Assembly (NCBI GenBank): GCA_002336915.1
Contig: DDET01000048.1
Span: 6,365 to 12,059 of the forward strand
From: Bacteroidetes bacterium UBA1947
GTDB taxonomy: Bacteria > Bacteroidota > Bacteroidia > Chitinophagales > Chitinophagaceae
Length of the DNA: 5,695 nucleotides
Reading direction: 5' to 3'
Position numbers and translations under genes: made by a program. Shown piece after piece: positions 1 to 4,718 of the stretch. The stretch's first letter is position 1. Each line of letters opens with the position of its first letter. Under the pieces are notes generated by a model. It was given only the letters and a program-made list of their open reading frames with translations. It ran no database searches and was not told the origin of the DNA.

Positions 1-707
1 GCGGCTTCCTGTACAATAATCCGGTTATGCTTACGGGTGGTATCCTGGTAGGCTCTGCCGGTACTATCCTCACCATTCTCATGTGTAAAGCCATGAACCG
101 CTCACTGAAAAATGTGCTCATTGGCTCCTTTGGCGGTGCTAAGGCAGGTCCTGCCGGTGCTTCTAAGGAACAAGGCAACTTCAAAGAGATATCACTTGCC
201 GATACGGCTGTGCTGCTTGCATATGCCCAGAAGGTGATGATCATACCGGGCTATGGACTTGCAGTGGCCCAGGCACAGCATGCCTGCCACGAAATAGAAA
301 AGATACTGGAAGAAAAAGGAGTAGAAGTGGTATATGGTATACACCCTGTGGCCGGCCGTATGCCCGGGCATATGAACGTATTGCTGGCTGAGGCCGACGT
401 GCCTTACGAAAAACTGCTGGAAATGGAAGACGCTAACGACCAGATGAGCACTACCAGCGTAGTAATGATACTCGGTGCCAATGACGTGGTGAACCCTGCG
501 GCCAAAGACGACCCGGCCAGCCCTATATACGGCATGCCGATCCTCGAAGTGGAAAAAGCAGAGCATGTTATAATAAATAAAAGAAGTATGAAACCAGGCT
601 ATGCTGGTATAGAAAACGACCTGTTTTTTAAGCCCAAAAGCTCTATGCTCTTTGGCGATGCCAAAAAGGTATTGCAGGAGCTGGCTTCGGAATTAAAACA
701 AGTATAG
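1..707 (+). CDS. pntB: NAD(P) transhydrogenase subunit beta, C-terminal part (5' end outside window)
   Basis: This membrane enzyme subunit works with PntA to transfer hydride between NADH and NADP+, coupled to proton movement across the inner membrane. The reading frame enters the window at base 3 with no start codon, so the gene is 5'-truncated by the window edge; the stop is TAG at 705-707. Bases 36-86 encode the end of the membrane domain (GGILVGSAGTILTILMC, then KAMNRS), which is strongly PntB-like. The rest is the NADP(H)-binding domain III. It contains the dinucleotide-fold glycine motif GYGLAVAQAQ (249-278), GIHPVAGRMPGHMNVLLAEA (336-395), GANDVVNPAA (474-503), KRSMKPGYAGIEN (579-617) and FGDAK near the C-terminus (651-665). 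All of these match the conserved blocks of the family closely and no key residue appears lost. The pntA subunit genes would be expected upstream. No operon link to the lipoprotein genes downstream is evident, since a 154-bp gap containing a hairpin follows. Confidence 0.97.
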   Translation, partial: GFLYNNPVMLTGGILVGSAGTILTILMCKAMNRSLKNVLIGSFGGAKAGPAGASKEQGNFKEISLADTAVLLAYAQKVMIIPGYGLAVAQAQHACHEIEKILEEKGVEVVYGIHPVAGRMPGHMNVLLAEADVPYEKLLEMEDANDQMSTTSVVMILGANDVVNPAAKDDPASPIYGMPILEVEKAEHVIINKRSMKPGYAGIENDLFFKPKSSMLFGDAKKVLQELASELKQV

Positions 708-760
708 CCGAATGATATGAAATGTAAAAAAAGGTTTATTATATTTACTCTGTGAAAAGA

Positions 761-785
761 CCGGGCTAAGCATTAATTTAGCCGG
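761..785 (+). other. Imperfect hairpin after pntB, possible weak terminator
   Basis: GGCTAA (764-769) pairs with TTAGCC (778-783) around an 8-base loop. Two outer C-G pairs can be added if G763 is bulged. No T-run follows, so this is not a classical intrinsic terminator; it may be a 3'-end stabilising hairpin for the pntB mRNA or a chance structure. It is the only good dyad seen between pntB and the first lipoprotein gene. Confidence 0.35.
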
Positions 786-805
786 CAGTACCCTTAACCT
801 GCTGC

Positions 806-825
806 TGGATAGGTAAATACCCCGG
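806..825 (+). repeat. 20-nt near-exact copy of a segment of the first EGF-lipoprotein gene
   Basis: These 20 bases match 1063-1082 at 19 positions; the only difference is G813 against A1070. The target codes for the W-I-D-K-Y-P-G junction between the EGF module and the beta domain of the lipoprotein at 862-1437. Read in the matching frame, this copy gives W-I-G-K-Y-P-G inside a short stretch bounded by in-frame stops at 779-781 and 862-864, so it cannot be part of an intact gene. Similarity ends abruptly on both sides. It may be the remnant of a decayed or recombined fourth paralogue, but the stub is too short to prove this. Confidence 0.5.
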
Positions 826-861
826 ATTGCTCTACCTGGCCAATAAAAGATCATTTTTGAG

Positions 862-1437
862 ATGAAAAAACGTTACAACAATATCCTGTTTACTTCGATA
901 GTAGCTATCCTGGCATTCGTATCGGTGACCTATGTTTCATGCATAAAATATGAGAAAAACCCCCTCTCATGTGATTATAAGGCATGCTCCAACGGCGGTA
1001 TTTGCTACCATGGCGTATGTAGTTGCCCTGCCGGTTACGATTCAACTTTTTGTACTACTATGTGGATAGATAAATACCCCGGCAAATGGTCTGTGTCTGA
1101 AGTGATCAAAGGAAGTTTCCATCCCTGGAGGATAGGCCAGGATTCGGTTTATGTTGTTAGGATCCACAAAGGTGGTACGCTTACATCTATTCTCATCGAT
1201 TCTTTCCTGAACAACAATTACTATTACGATGTTCCTGTGCAGTTGACCAGTAATACAACTATTGCCTTCGGCACTTATTTCTGCCCTTATAACACCGCAC
1301 CGGCTTTCAGCATACAGGGTGGCACAGGCACGATAGATGCAACCAACCTCAAGATCACAGGCACCTACTATCGTACCTTACAGGATTCATTGGGAAACCC
1401 GAGAGATACGGTTAATTTCACCATGACCAAACTTTAA
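862..1437 (+). CDS. EGF-like lipoprotein, paralogue 1 of 3
   Basis: A 191-residue predicted lipoprotein of unknown function. Residues 1-26 form a signal peptide (MKKRYNN, a hydrophobic core, then V-S before the lipobox Cys27). Residues 37-64 are a compact EGF-like module with six cysteines at 37, 42, 48, 53, 55 and 64 and the typical NGG-x-C, C-x-C-P-x-G-Y pattern. EGF modules normally form 1-3, 2-4 and 5-6 disulfides, consistent with an oxidising location outside the cytoplasm. After Y72-x-G-x-W76 comes a beta-rich domain with many Thr, Ile and Tyr residues, ending GTGTID..LKITGTYY...DTVNFTM. The G-x-W opening and this tail recall lipocalin-like Bacteroidota lipoproteins, but that is inference. 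The residues after Cys27 (IKYEK) do not form the acidic surface-export signal known in some Bacteroidota, so the anchoring face is uncertain. ATG at 862 is preceded by an A/T-rich leader without Shine-Dalgarno. A terminator follows the gene. Confidence 0.88.
   Translation: MKKRYNNILFTSIVAILAFVSVTYVSCIKYEKNPLSCDYKACSNGGICYHGVCSCPAGYDSTFCTTMWIDKYPGKWSVSEVIKGSFHPWRIGQDSVYVVRIHKGGTLTSILIDSFLNNNYYYDVPVQLTSNTTIAFGTYFCPYNTAPAFSIQGGTGTIDATNLKITGTYYRTLQDSLGNPRDTVNFTMTKL
1063..1082 (+). repeat. Intragenic partner of the upstream 20-nt repeat
   Basis: This is the in-gene copy of the repeat at 806-825, with 19 of 20 bases identical in the same orientation and 257 bp apart. It encodes W68 to G74 of the first EGF lipoprotein, including the start of the conserved [KR]Y-x-G-x-W motif. 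Confidence 0.5.
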
Positions 1438-1462
1438 GAAATATAACTGCATATAATTCAAT

Positions 1463-1494
1463 AGTATCCTGCTTTAGAGTAGGATACTTTTTTT
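1463..1494 (+). terminator. Intrinsic terminator after the first EGF-lipoprotein gene
   Basis: A 10-bp stem, AGTATCCTGC (1463-1472) with GTAGGATACT (1479-1488), includes one G-T wobble and closes a 6-base TTTAGA loop. A run of seven T bases (1488-1494) follows directly. It lies 26 bp after the first lipoprotein stop codon and ends only 12 bp before the next ATG, so the second gene has almost no space for a promoter after it. Confidence 0.85.
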
Positions 1495-1506
1495 ATAAAT
1501 ACTATC

Positions 1507-2097
1507 ATGCGTCACCCTTCATGCACATTTAGCATCCTGCCCGTATTCCTTCTGGTTATTGCAGCTTCTTGCCATAAAAAAGGTAAGCCCGCAACATATA
1601 TTGACACAAAGTGTATCACAATTACCTGCAAAAACAACGCTCATTGTTATGAGGGTGAATGTCGGTGCCCCGAGGGGCTTGAGGATAAAGACTGCGGCAC
1701 ACTTGCCACCTCAAGGTATGTTGGTACATGGAACATGAAGGATTATTTCGAAGGCTCTTCAGATGCTTCGAAACGCGGCACCACTCATATTTATACCATC
1801 ACTATTACCTGTAAAGAAGGCGTATATGACAGGTTTTATATAAACGGGCTGATGGGCGATGTTGAAAATAAAGCCTTGGAGTGTGTCATGCGCGACCCGG
1901 TAACGCATGCATATAATCCGCTGAAGTTTGCAATGACGCCAATGCCGGTAAGCACCACCACTGCCATTATGAGGGGTTCGGGGTACAACCCCGGCAGCAC
2001 ATCTTTTTCCGGCAGGTATATAGGGCAGGTGGTGCTGGATGAGCAGAATAGGGTAGAGGTAGATACCGTAACATTTGCCGCAGAAAGGTTAAACTGA
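1507..2097 (+). CDS. EGF-like lipoprotein, paralogue 2 of 3
   Basis: A 196-residue predicted lipoprotein of unknown function, clearly related to its two neighbours. The signal peptide covers residues 1-21, with a hydrophobic core (ILPVFLLVIAAS) before lipobox Cys22, then a basic HKKGK stretch. The EGF-like module has cysteines at 36, 41, 47, 52, 54 and 63, exactly the spacing of the other two copies, although the usual NGG is replaced by N-N-A-H. R70-Y-V-G-T-W75 opens the C-terminal beta-rich domain. That domain shares blocks with the third copy: Y-T-x-T-I-T, F-x-I-N-G-(LI)-x-G-D, a lone Cys in L-x-C-x-M-(RQ)-D, and a final D-T-(VL). Two extra cysteines (in TITCKEG and ALECVMRD) lie outside the EGF module. 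ATG at 1507 is the natural start, giving a complete signal peptide. It sits just behind the terminator of the previous gene, so expression must come from read-through or from a promoter overlapping that hairpin. Confidence 0.87.
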   Translation: MRHPSCTFSILPVFLLVIAASCHKKGKPATYIDTKCITITCKNNAHCYEGECRCPEGLEDKDCGTLATSRYVGTWNMKDYFEGSSDASKRGTTHIYTITITCKEGVYDRFYINGLMGDVENKALECVMRDPVTHAYNPLKFAMTPMPVSTTTAIMRGSGYNPGSTSFSGRYIGQVVLDEQNRVEVDTVTFAAERLN

Positions 2098-2155
2098 CCT
2101 TTAAATGACTATGTGGAACAAACAAATGGCTTAATTTTATTGATAGAAATATATT

Positions 2156-2758
2156 ATGCAGAACAAAAAGAACATCCTGGCAGCATTGACGATCACTTTT
2201 TCCATTTTCTTTTCCATAGTGTATACGTCCTGCAATAAGCATACAATAACCTCTGTCGATAAATGTAAGAACATGGTCTGTAAGAACGGCGGCGTTTGTA
2301 ACGTGGGTATATGCAGCTGCCCTACAGGCTATGAAGATGCCGATTGTGGCAGCGCATCTGTCGACAGGTATGTCGGCACCTGGACGCTCCACGATTCAGT
2401 AATAGGCAGCGATCATGCTGCGGCCTTGCACGCAAGCAATACCTACACCGTCACTATTACCGCTAATCCCGGGAGCCCCGCTACTTTCTTTATAAATGGC
2501 ATTACCGGCGATCCCGGCTTCCAAAACCTGCCCTGCAGGATGCAGGATACGCTTACACGCCTGTTCGACCCTATGGAGTTCCGTTCCACCGACCTGTATG
2601 GATATTCCAGCCCCAGCCACCTGGTGATCGTTTCCTGGATAGGCGTTGTGAACATTGTAGGCAACTACATACATGGGCACTACATAAAACAATATCCCGT
2701 TCTGGCAGACAGCACCTCCGAAAATGACACCCTGGTATACAACGCTTTCAGGCAGTAA
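2156..2758 (+). CDS. EGF-like lipoprotein, paralogue 3 of 3
   Basis: A 200-residue predicted lipoprotein of unknown function. The signal peptide is MQNKKN plus a hydrophobic core (ILAALTITFSIFFSIVYTS) ending at lipobox Cys26. The EGF-like module has cysteines at 37, 42, 48, 53, 55 and 64, with a canonical NGG-x-C and C-x-C-P-x-G-Y-x-D-x-D-C. R71-Y-V-G-T-W76 opens the C-terminal domain, which matches paralogue 2 more closely than paralogue 1 (YTVTIT, FFINGITGD, LPCRMQD, DPMEF). It retains one non-EGF cysteine at the position aligned with paralogue 2. The gene lies 58 bp after paralogue 2 on the same strand with no strong hairpin between them, so co-transcription of these two is plausible. The leader is A/T-rich and lacks Shine-Dalgarno. 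EGF modules in bacterial lipoproteins usually suggest protein or glycan contact, but no ligand can be named here. Confidence 0.87.
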   Translation: MQNKKNILAALTITFSIFFSIVYTSCNKHTITSVDKCKNMVCKNGGVCNVGICSCPTGYEDADCGSASVDRYVGTWTLHDSVIGSDHAAALHASNTYTVTITANPGSPATFFINGITGDPGFQNLPCRMQDTLTRLFDPMEFRSTDLYGYSSPSHLVIVSWIGVVNIVGNYIHGHYIKQYPVLADSTSENDTLVYNAFRQ

Positions 2759-2869
2759 ACAGGCCGCTCTTAAATTCAGTTAAAAAACAAGTATATGAAC
2801 GCCTGTTTTACAATGCAGGCTTACTGATGCGACAGATACTTTGCTTTTTTCAATTGCAACGTAAAAAAA

Positions 2870-2900
2870 TTTGTAAAAACCATTTTGTTCCCTACTTTTG
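2870..2900 (+). promoter_or_regulatory. Bacteroidota-type promoter of the tRNA operon
   Basis: TTTG (2870-2873) is followed after 19 bp by TACTTTTG (2893-2900), a perfect TAnnTTTG -7 element. This matches the -33/-7 consensus of the Bacteroidota primary sigma factor in sequence and spacing. Transcription would start near 2907, about 35 bp before the first tRNA. No competing promoter this strong is visible between the lipoprotein genes and the tRNAs. Confidence 0.8.
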
Positions 2901-2919
2901 CAATCCCTTTTCGGGGAGT

Positions 2920-2931
2920 AGTTCTTTGAAA
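2920..2931 (+). promoter_or_regulatory. boxA-like antitermination element in the tRNA leader
   Basis: AGTTCTTTGAAA resembles the boxA element (E. coli core TGCTCTTTAA) that recruits NusB/NusE to stable-RNA transcripts. It lies between the predicted transcription start and the first tRNA, where such an element would be expected. The assignment rests on resemblance and position only. Confidence 0.4.
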
Positions 2932-2941
2932 AAAAACAATA

Positions 2942-3014
2942 GCCACTTTAGCTCAGTTGGTAGAGCAACTGATTTGTAATCAGTAGGTCGCTGGTTCGAC
3001 TCCGGCAAGTGGCT
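2942..3014 (+). tRNA. tRNA-Thr(UGU)
   Basis: A complete cloverleaf. The acceptor GCCACTT pairs with AAGTGGC (3007-3013), and the D stem is GCTC/GAGC. Anticodon stem ACTGA/TCAGT encloses TTTGTAA, with anticodon TGT at 2975-2977. The T arm GCTGG-TTCGACT-CCGGC has one G-T wobble and the discriminator is T3014. CCA is not encoded, so it must be added by CCA-transferase. It reads ACA codons and is the first gene of the four-tRNA operon, equivalent in position to E. coli thrU. A T-run follows directly. Confidence 0.97.
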
Positions 3015-3021
3015 CTTTTTT

Positions 3022-3104
<83 letters not shown>

Positions 3105-3118
3105 CATTATTTTAGTAA

Positions 3119-3176
3119 GCAGTTCGCAGCTGCAGCATGCAGAATTCTTAACCTGCAGCCTGCACCTGCAAACTGC
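3119..3176. repeat. Long imperfect inverted repeat between tRNA-Tyr and tRNA-Gly
   Basis: The left arm 3119-3142 and right arm 3153-3176 are 24 nt each. They pair at 20 of 24 positions (mismatches 3125/3170, 3130/3165, 3136/3159, 3137/3158) around a 10-base AATTCTTAAC spacer. Both arms are built from short TGCAG/CTGCA-type units (GCAGTT, GCAG, TGCAG), so part of the dyad reflects internal repetition. In the operon transcript it would fold into a tall hairpin between two tRNAs. There is no T-run, so it is not a terminator. It may be a REP-like dispersed palindrome or an RNase processing signal. Confidence 0.75.
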
Positions 3177-3186
3177 CTGCTGACAA

Positions 3187-3259
3187 GCGGGAGTAGCTCA
3201 GTTGGTAGAGCGACAGCCTTCCAAGCTGTAGGTCGCGGGTTCGAGCCTCGTCTCCCGCT
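3187..3259 (+). tRNA. tRNA-Gly(UCC)
   Basis: A complete cloverleaf. The acceptor GCGGGAG pairs with CTCCCGC (3252-3258), and the D stem is GCTC/GAGC. Anticodon stem ACAGC/GCTGT encloses CTTCCAA, with anticodon TCC at 3220-3222. The T loop is TTCGAGC and the discriminator is T3259. CCA is not encoded. It is the third tRNA of the operon, equivalent in position to E. coli glyT, and lies 10 bp after the long inverted repeat. Confidence 0.97.
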
Positions 3260-3306
3260 CTTGTTTTTAGCTCATTATTTTATTTTTTCAGCGCAGCCGT
3301 CTTTTA

Positions 3307-3363
3307 AGCTGTTGCAACTCAGCGGTACAGTATCCCGCTCGCATGCGGGAAGGTCCGAAGTTC
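3307..3363 (+). pseudogene. Truncated tRNA-Thr-like remnant A with replaced anticodon arm
   Basis: From 3307 this aligns 64 bp out of register with the intact tRNA-Thr(GGU) at 3372-3443. The 5' acceptor strand GCTGTTG is intact. The D arm is ACTC-AGCGGTA-CAGT, with one compensated pair (A3317-T3331 for G-C) and one broken pair (C3320/C3328). The anticodon arm is replaced by an 18-nt hairpin with a 6-bp stem and a TCGCAT loop. After it AGGTCCGAAGTTC matches the variable region and T-arm start at 11 of 13 bases, then the sequence jumps to TTTTTAA. The T-arm 3' half and 3' acceptor strand are missing, so it cannot form a normal tRNA. A fortuitous pairing of its 5' acceptor strand with a downstream CAACAGC is possible. 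Confidence 0.8.
3332..3354 (+). repeat. GC-rich palindromic repeat, copy 1 (in remnant A)
   Basis: A 23-nt unit identical to 3500-3522 at 21 positions. The stem TCCCGC/GCGGGA (3333-3338, 3345-3350) closes a 6-base TCGCAT loop, followed by AGGT. It occupies exactly the position of the tRNA anticodon arm, but is one base longer than the normal 17-nt arm and has no 7-base anticodon loop. Confidence 0.8.
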
Positions 3364-3371
3364 TTTTTAAA

Positions 3372-3443
<72 letters not shown>

Positions 3444-3490
3444 CTTTTTAATACCTTTCATTTTTCAATATTCCCCTTTTCTTATTTTGA

Positions 3491-3548
3491 GATAGAGCAA
3501 TCCCGCTGGCAAGCGGGAAGGTGGGCTTTCAATCTTGCTCAACAGCTC
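3491..3548 (+). pseudogene. Truncated tRNA-Thr-like remnant B, 3' half only
   Basis: This retains GATAGAGCA (end of the D arm) and then the same GC-rich hairpin in place of the anticodon arm. A damaged T arm follows, with one base deleted and its 5' strand no longer complementary. The 3' acceptor strand CAACAGC (3540-3546), discriminator and T-run are intact. From 3528 to 3553 it matches the intact tRNA-Thr 3' end and its T-run (3424-3449) with one mismatch. The 5' acceptor strand and first part of the D arm are absent. It complements remnant A: A keeps the 5' half and B keeps the 3' half. Confidence 0.8.
3500..3522 (+). repeat. GC-rich palindromic repeat, copy 2 (in remnant B)
   Basis: The second copy of the 23-nt unit at 3332-3354. 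The stem TCCCGC/GCGGGA (3501-3506, 3513-3518) closes a TGGCAA loop, then AGGT. The only two differences from copy 1 are both in the loop, so the stem is fully conserved while the surrounding tRNA sequence has decayed. There is no T-run directly after it, so it is not a standard terminator. Confidence 0.8.
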
Positions 3549-3612
3549 TTTTTCTTTCTCTTATTTCTCCTCAATTCCTTTTTTATTTTTACCTTTTGCC
3601 CCTTATAACACT

Positions 3613-4638
3613 GTGCAAAGGCTCAAAAAAATATTACTCCACGAATACGTCCTCGTTTTCCTTTTTTGCTTTGCCGCAATACAGGGCCCGGCATTTACCC
3701 TGATGGATAATTACGACCAATCGGAGTGCATCGACTGCCAGACCTACCAGGGCATAGCGCAATTCCGGTTCAATCAAAGTCCGGTGCGCCGTTACAGGCC
3801 CATAGTGCCTATGGCTGCGAGTGCGGTCTATCATGTATTGGGTCCCATCTTCAGGAAGTTGCAACCTGCCGGTTTTAAGGGTGATTTTTCTTTGGCACTA
3901 AGCTTCCTGCTTGTCAACTCTATACTACTGGCTATATGGGGAGTACTCATTTATCGCTTTTGCAAGGATTATGGCATTGCGCCCATACCCTCCTTAATAG
4001 GCCTGCTGGTAATGCTGAGCTGCCGCTGGACGCCCTACATAGCCGGGGCCGCGCTTGTCGATTCGCTGTATTGCATAGTGCTGGCGCTTGCGCTCCTTGG
4101 CATCAGGGAAAAGAACAGCAAGTTTACCCTTTGGGCCATTTTCCTGGGCCCCTTTGCCAAGGAATCTTTTATTTTTATAGCCCCCCTAATATTTTTTTTC
4201 AGCCATATAGCTAAGCCAAAGCTGCTGATTTACTTCATTTTATCAGGGATACTGGTATTTGGTTTCCGGTATTTGTACGATCATTTTGCCGGTTTCCCGG
4301 CCGGCAGCGGCCTGGCCGCCGATGTTTACCACTTCACTTATGTAGAGGAAAACCTGCAAAAGTTGTTCAGCTTCCATGGGGTCTACGATATCCTGTCAAA
4401 CCCCGCTGTATGGCTTATTGCACCGCTATTGGCCTTGTGGCTGGTGCCCGGTTTTAAAGCGGCTTTAAAGCAGCGTATGGAATGGTATATGCTCTTTTTT
4501 ATGGCAGCCATACTGGTACACATGCTCTTATCAGGCTTCCTGGAGCGGATGTTTTACCTGGCAATGCCGCTTCTGTGCATGGTAACGGCATTGGCAATAG
4601 ATGAGGGAAGAAAGCAATATTTCGCCTCGGAAAAATAA
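3613..4638 (+). CDS. Multi-pass membrane protein, possible GT-C type glycosyltransferase
   Basis: A predicted inner-membrane protein of 341 residues if translation starts at GTG 3613. That start gives VQRLKK ahead of the first hydrophobic segment (about 11-29). An upstream TTG at 3535 would place the N-terminus inside the tRNA remnant and is unlikely; the first ATG (residue 31) would remove the first membrane segment. Further hydrophobic segments lie near 92-114, 121-146, 148-164, 172-198, 203-219, 264-280, 292-309 and 314-330. The first extracytoplasmic loop has acidic residues and a D-C-Q-T-Y...PVRRYRPIVP block. Segment 179-186 reads G-P-F-A-K-E-S, and the end has E-R-M-F-Y-L-A-M-P. Polytopic topology, an acidic first loop, a K-E motif and a late R...P motif are seen in lipid-sugar dependent GT-C enzymes. 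The assignment is inference; no specific family is recognised. No Shine-Dalgarno is visible. The gene separates the tRNA operon from tuf, which is unusual. Confidence 0.8.
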   Translation: MQRLKKILLHEYVLVFLFCFAAIQGPAFTLMDNYDQSECIDCQTYQGIAQFRFNQSPVRRYRPIVPMAASAVYHVLGPIFRKLQPAGFKGDFSLALSFLLVNSILLAIWGVLIYRFCKDYGIAPIPSLIGLLVMLSCRWTPYIAGAALVDSLYCIVLALALLGIREKNSKFTLWAIFLGPFAKESFIFIAPLIFFFSHIAKPKLLIYFILSGILVFGFRYLYDHFAGFPAGSGLAADVYHFTYVEENLQKLFSFHGVYDILSNPAVWLIAPLLALWLVPGFKAALKQRMEWYMLFFMAAILVHMLLSGFLERMFYLAMPLLCMVTALAIDEGRKQYFASEK

Positions 4639-4642
4639 TTTA

Positions 4643-4671
4643 TTTGGAGTCTAAAATATAATTTATATTTG
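4643..4671 (+). promoter_or_regulatory. Bacteroidota-type promoter of tuf
   Basis: TTTG (4643-4646) and TATATTTG (4664-4671), a perfect TAnnTTTG, are separated by 17 bp. Transcription would start near 4678, giving an A/T-rich leader of about 40 nt before the tuf ATG. The promoter begins 5 bp after the membrane gene's stop codon, so tuf need not depend on the upstream tRNA transcript. Confidence 0.75.
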
Positions 4672-4718
4672 CACACTTTTTAGACAAAGACAATTTAAAG
4701 TTTTTAAACAAAATAATA

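Noticed and set aside
740..747. TATATTTA as a -7 promoter element for the first lipoprotein gene
   Set aside because: The last base departs from TAnnTTTG and no TTTG lies at the expected distance upstream.
1967..2392. Minus-strand open frame across the second and third lipoprotein genes
   Set aside because: It spans two well-supported forward genes and the gap between them and shows no recognisable protein features.
2801..2820. GCCTG/CAGGC hairpin after the third lipoprotein gene as a terminator
   Set aside because: The stem is only 5 bp with a 10-base loop and is followed by TTACTGATG rather than a T-run.
3535..3612. Extended N-terminus of the membrane protein from TTG at 3535
   Set aside because: The extra 26 codons begin inside the tRNA remnant and are encoded by a pyrimidine-rich tract (many Phe, Ser, Leu, Pro). 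GTG at 3613 gives a normal basic N-terminus followed by the first membrane segment.
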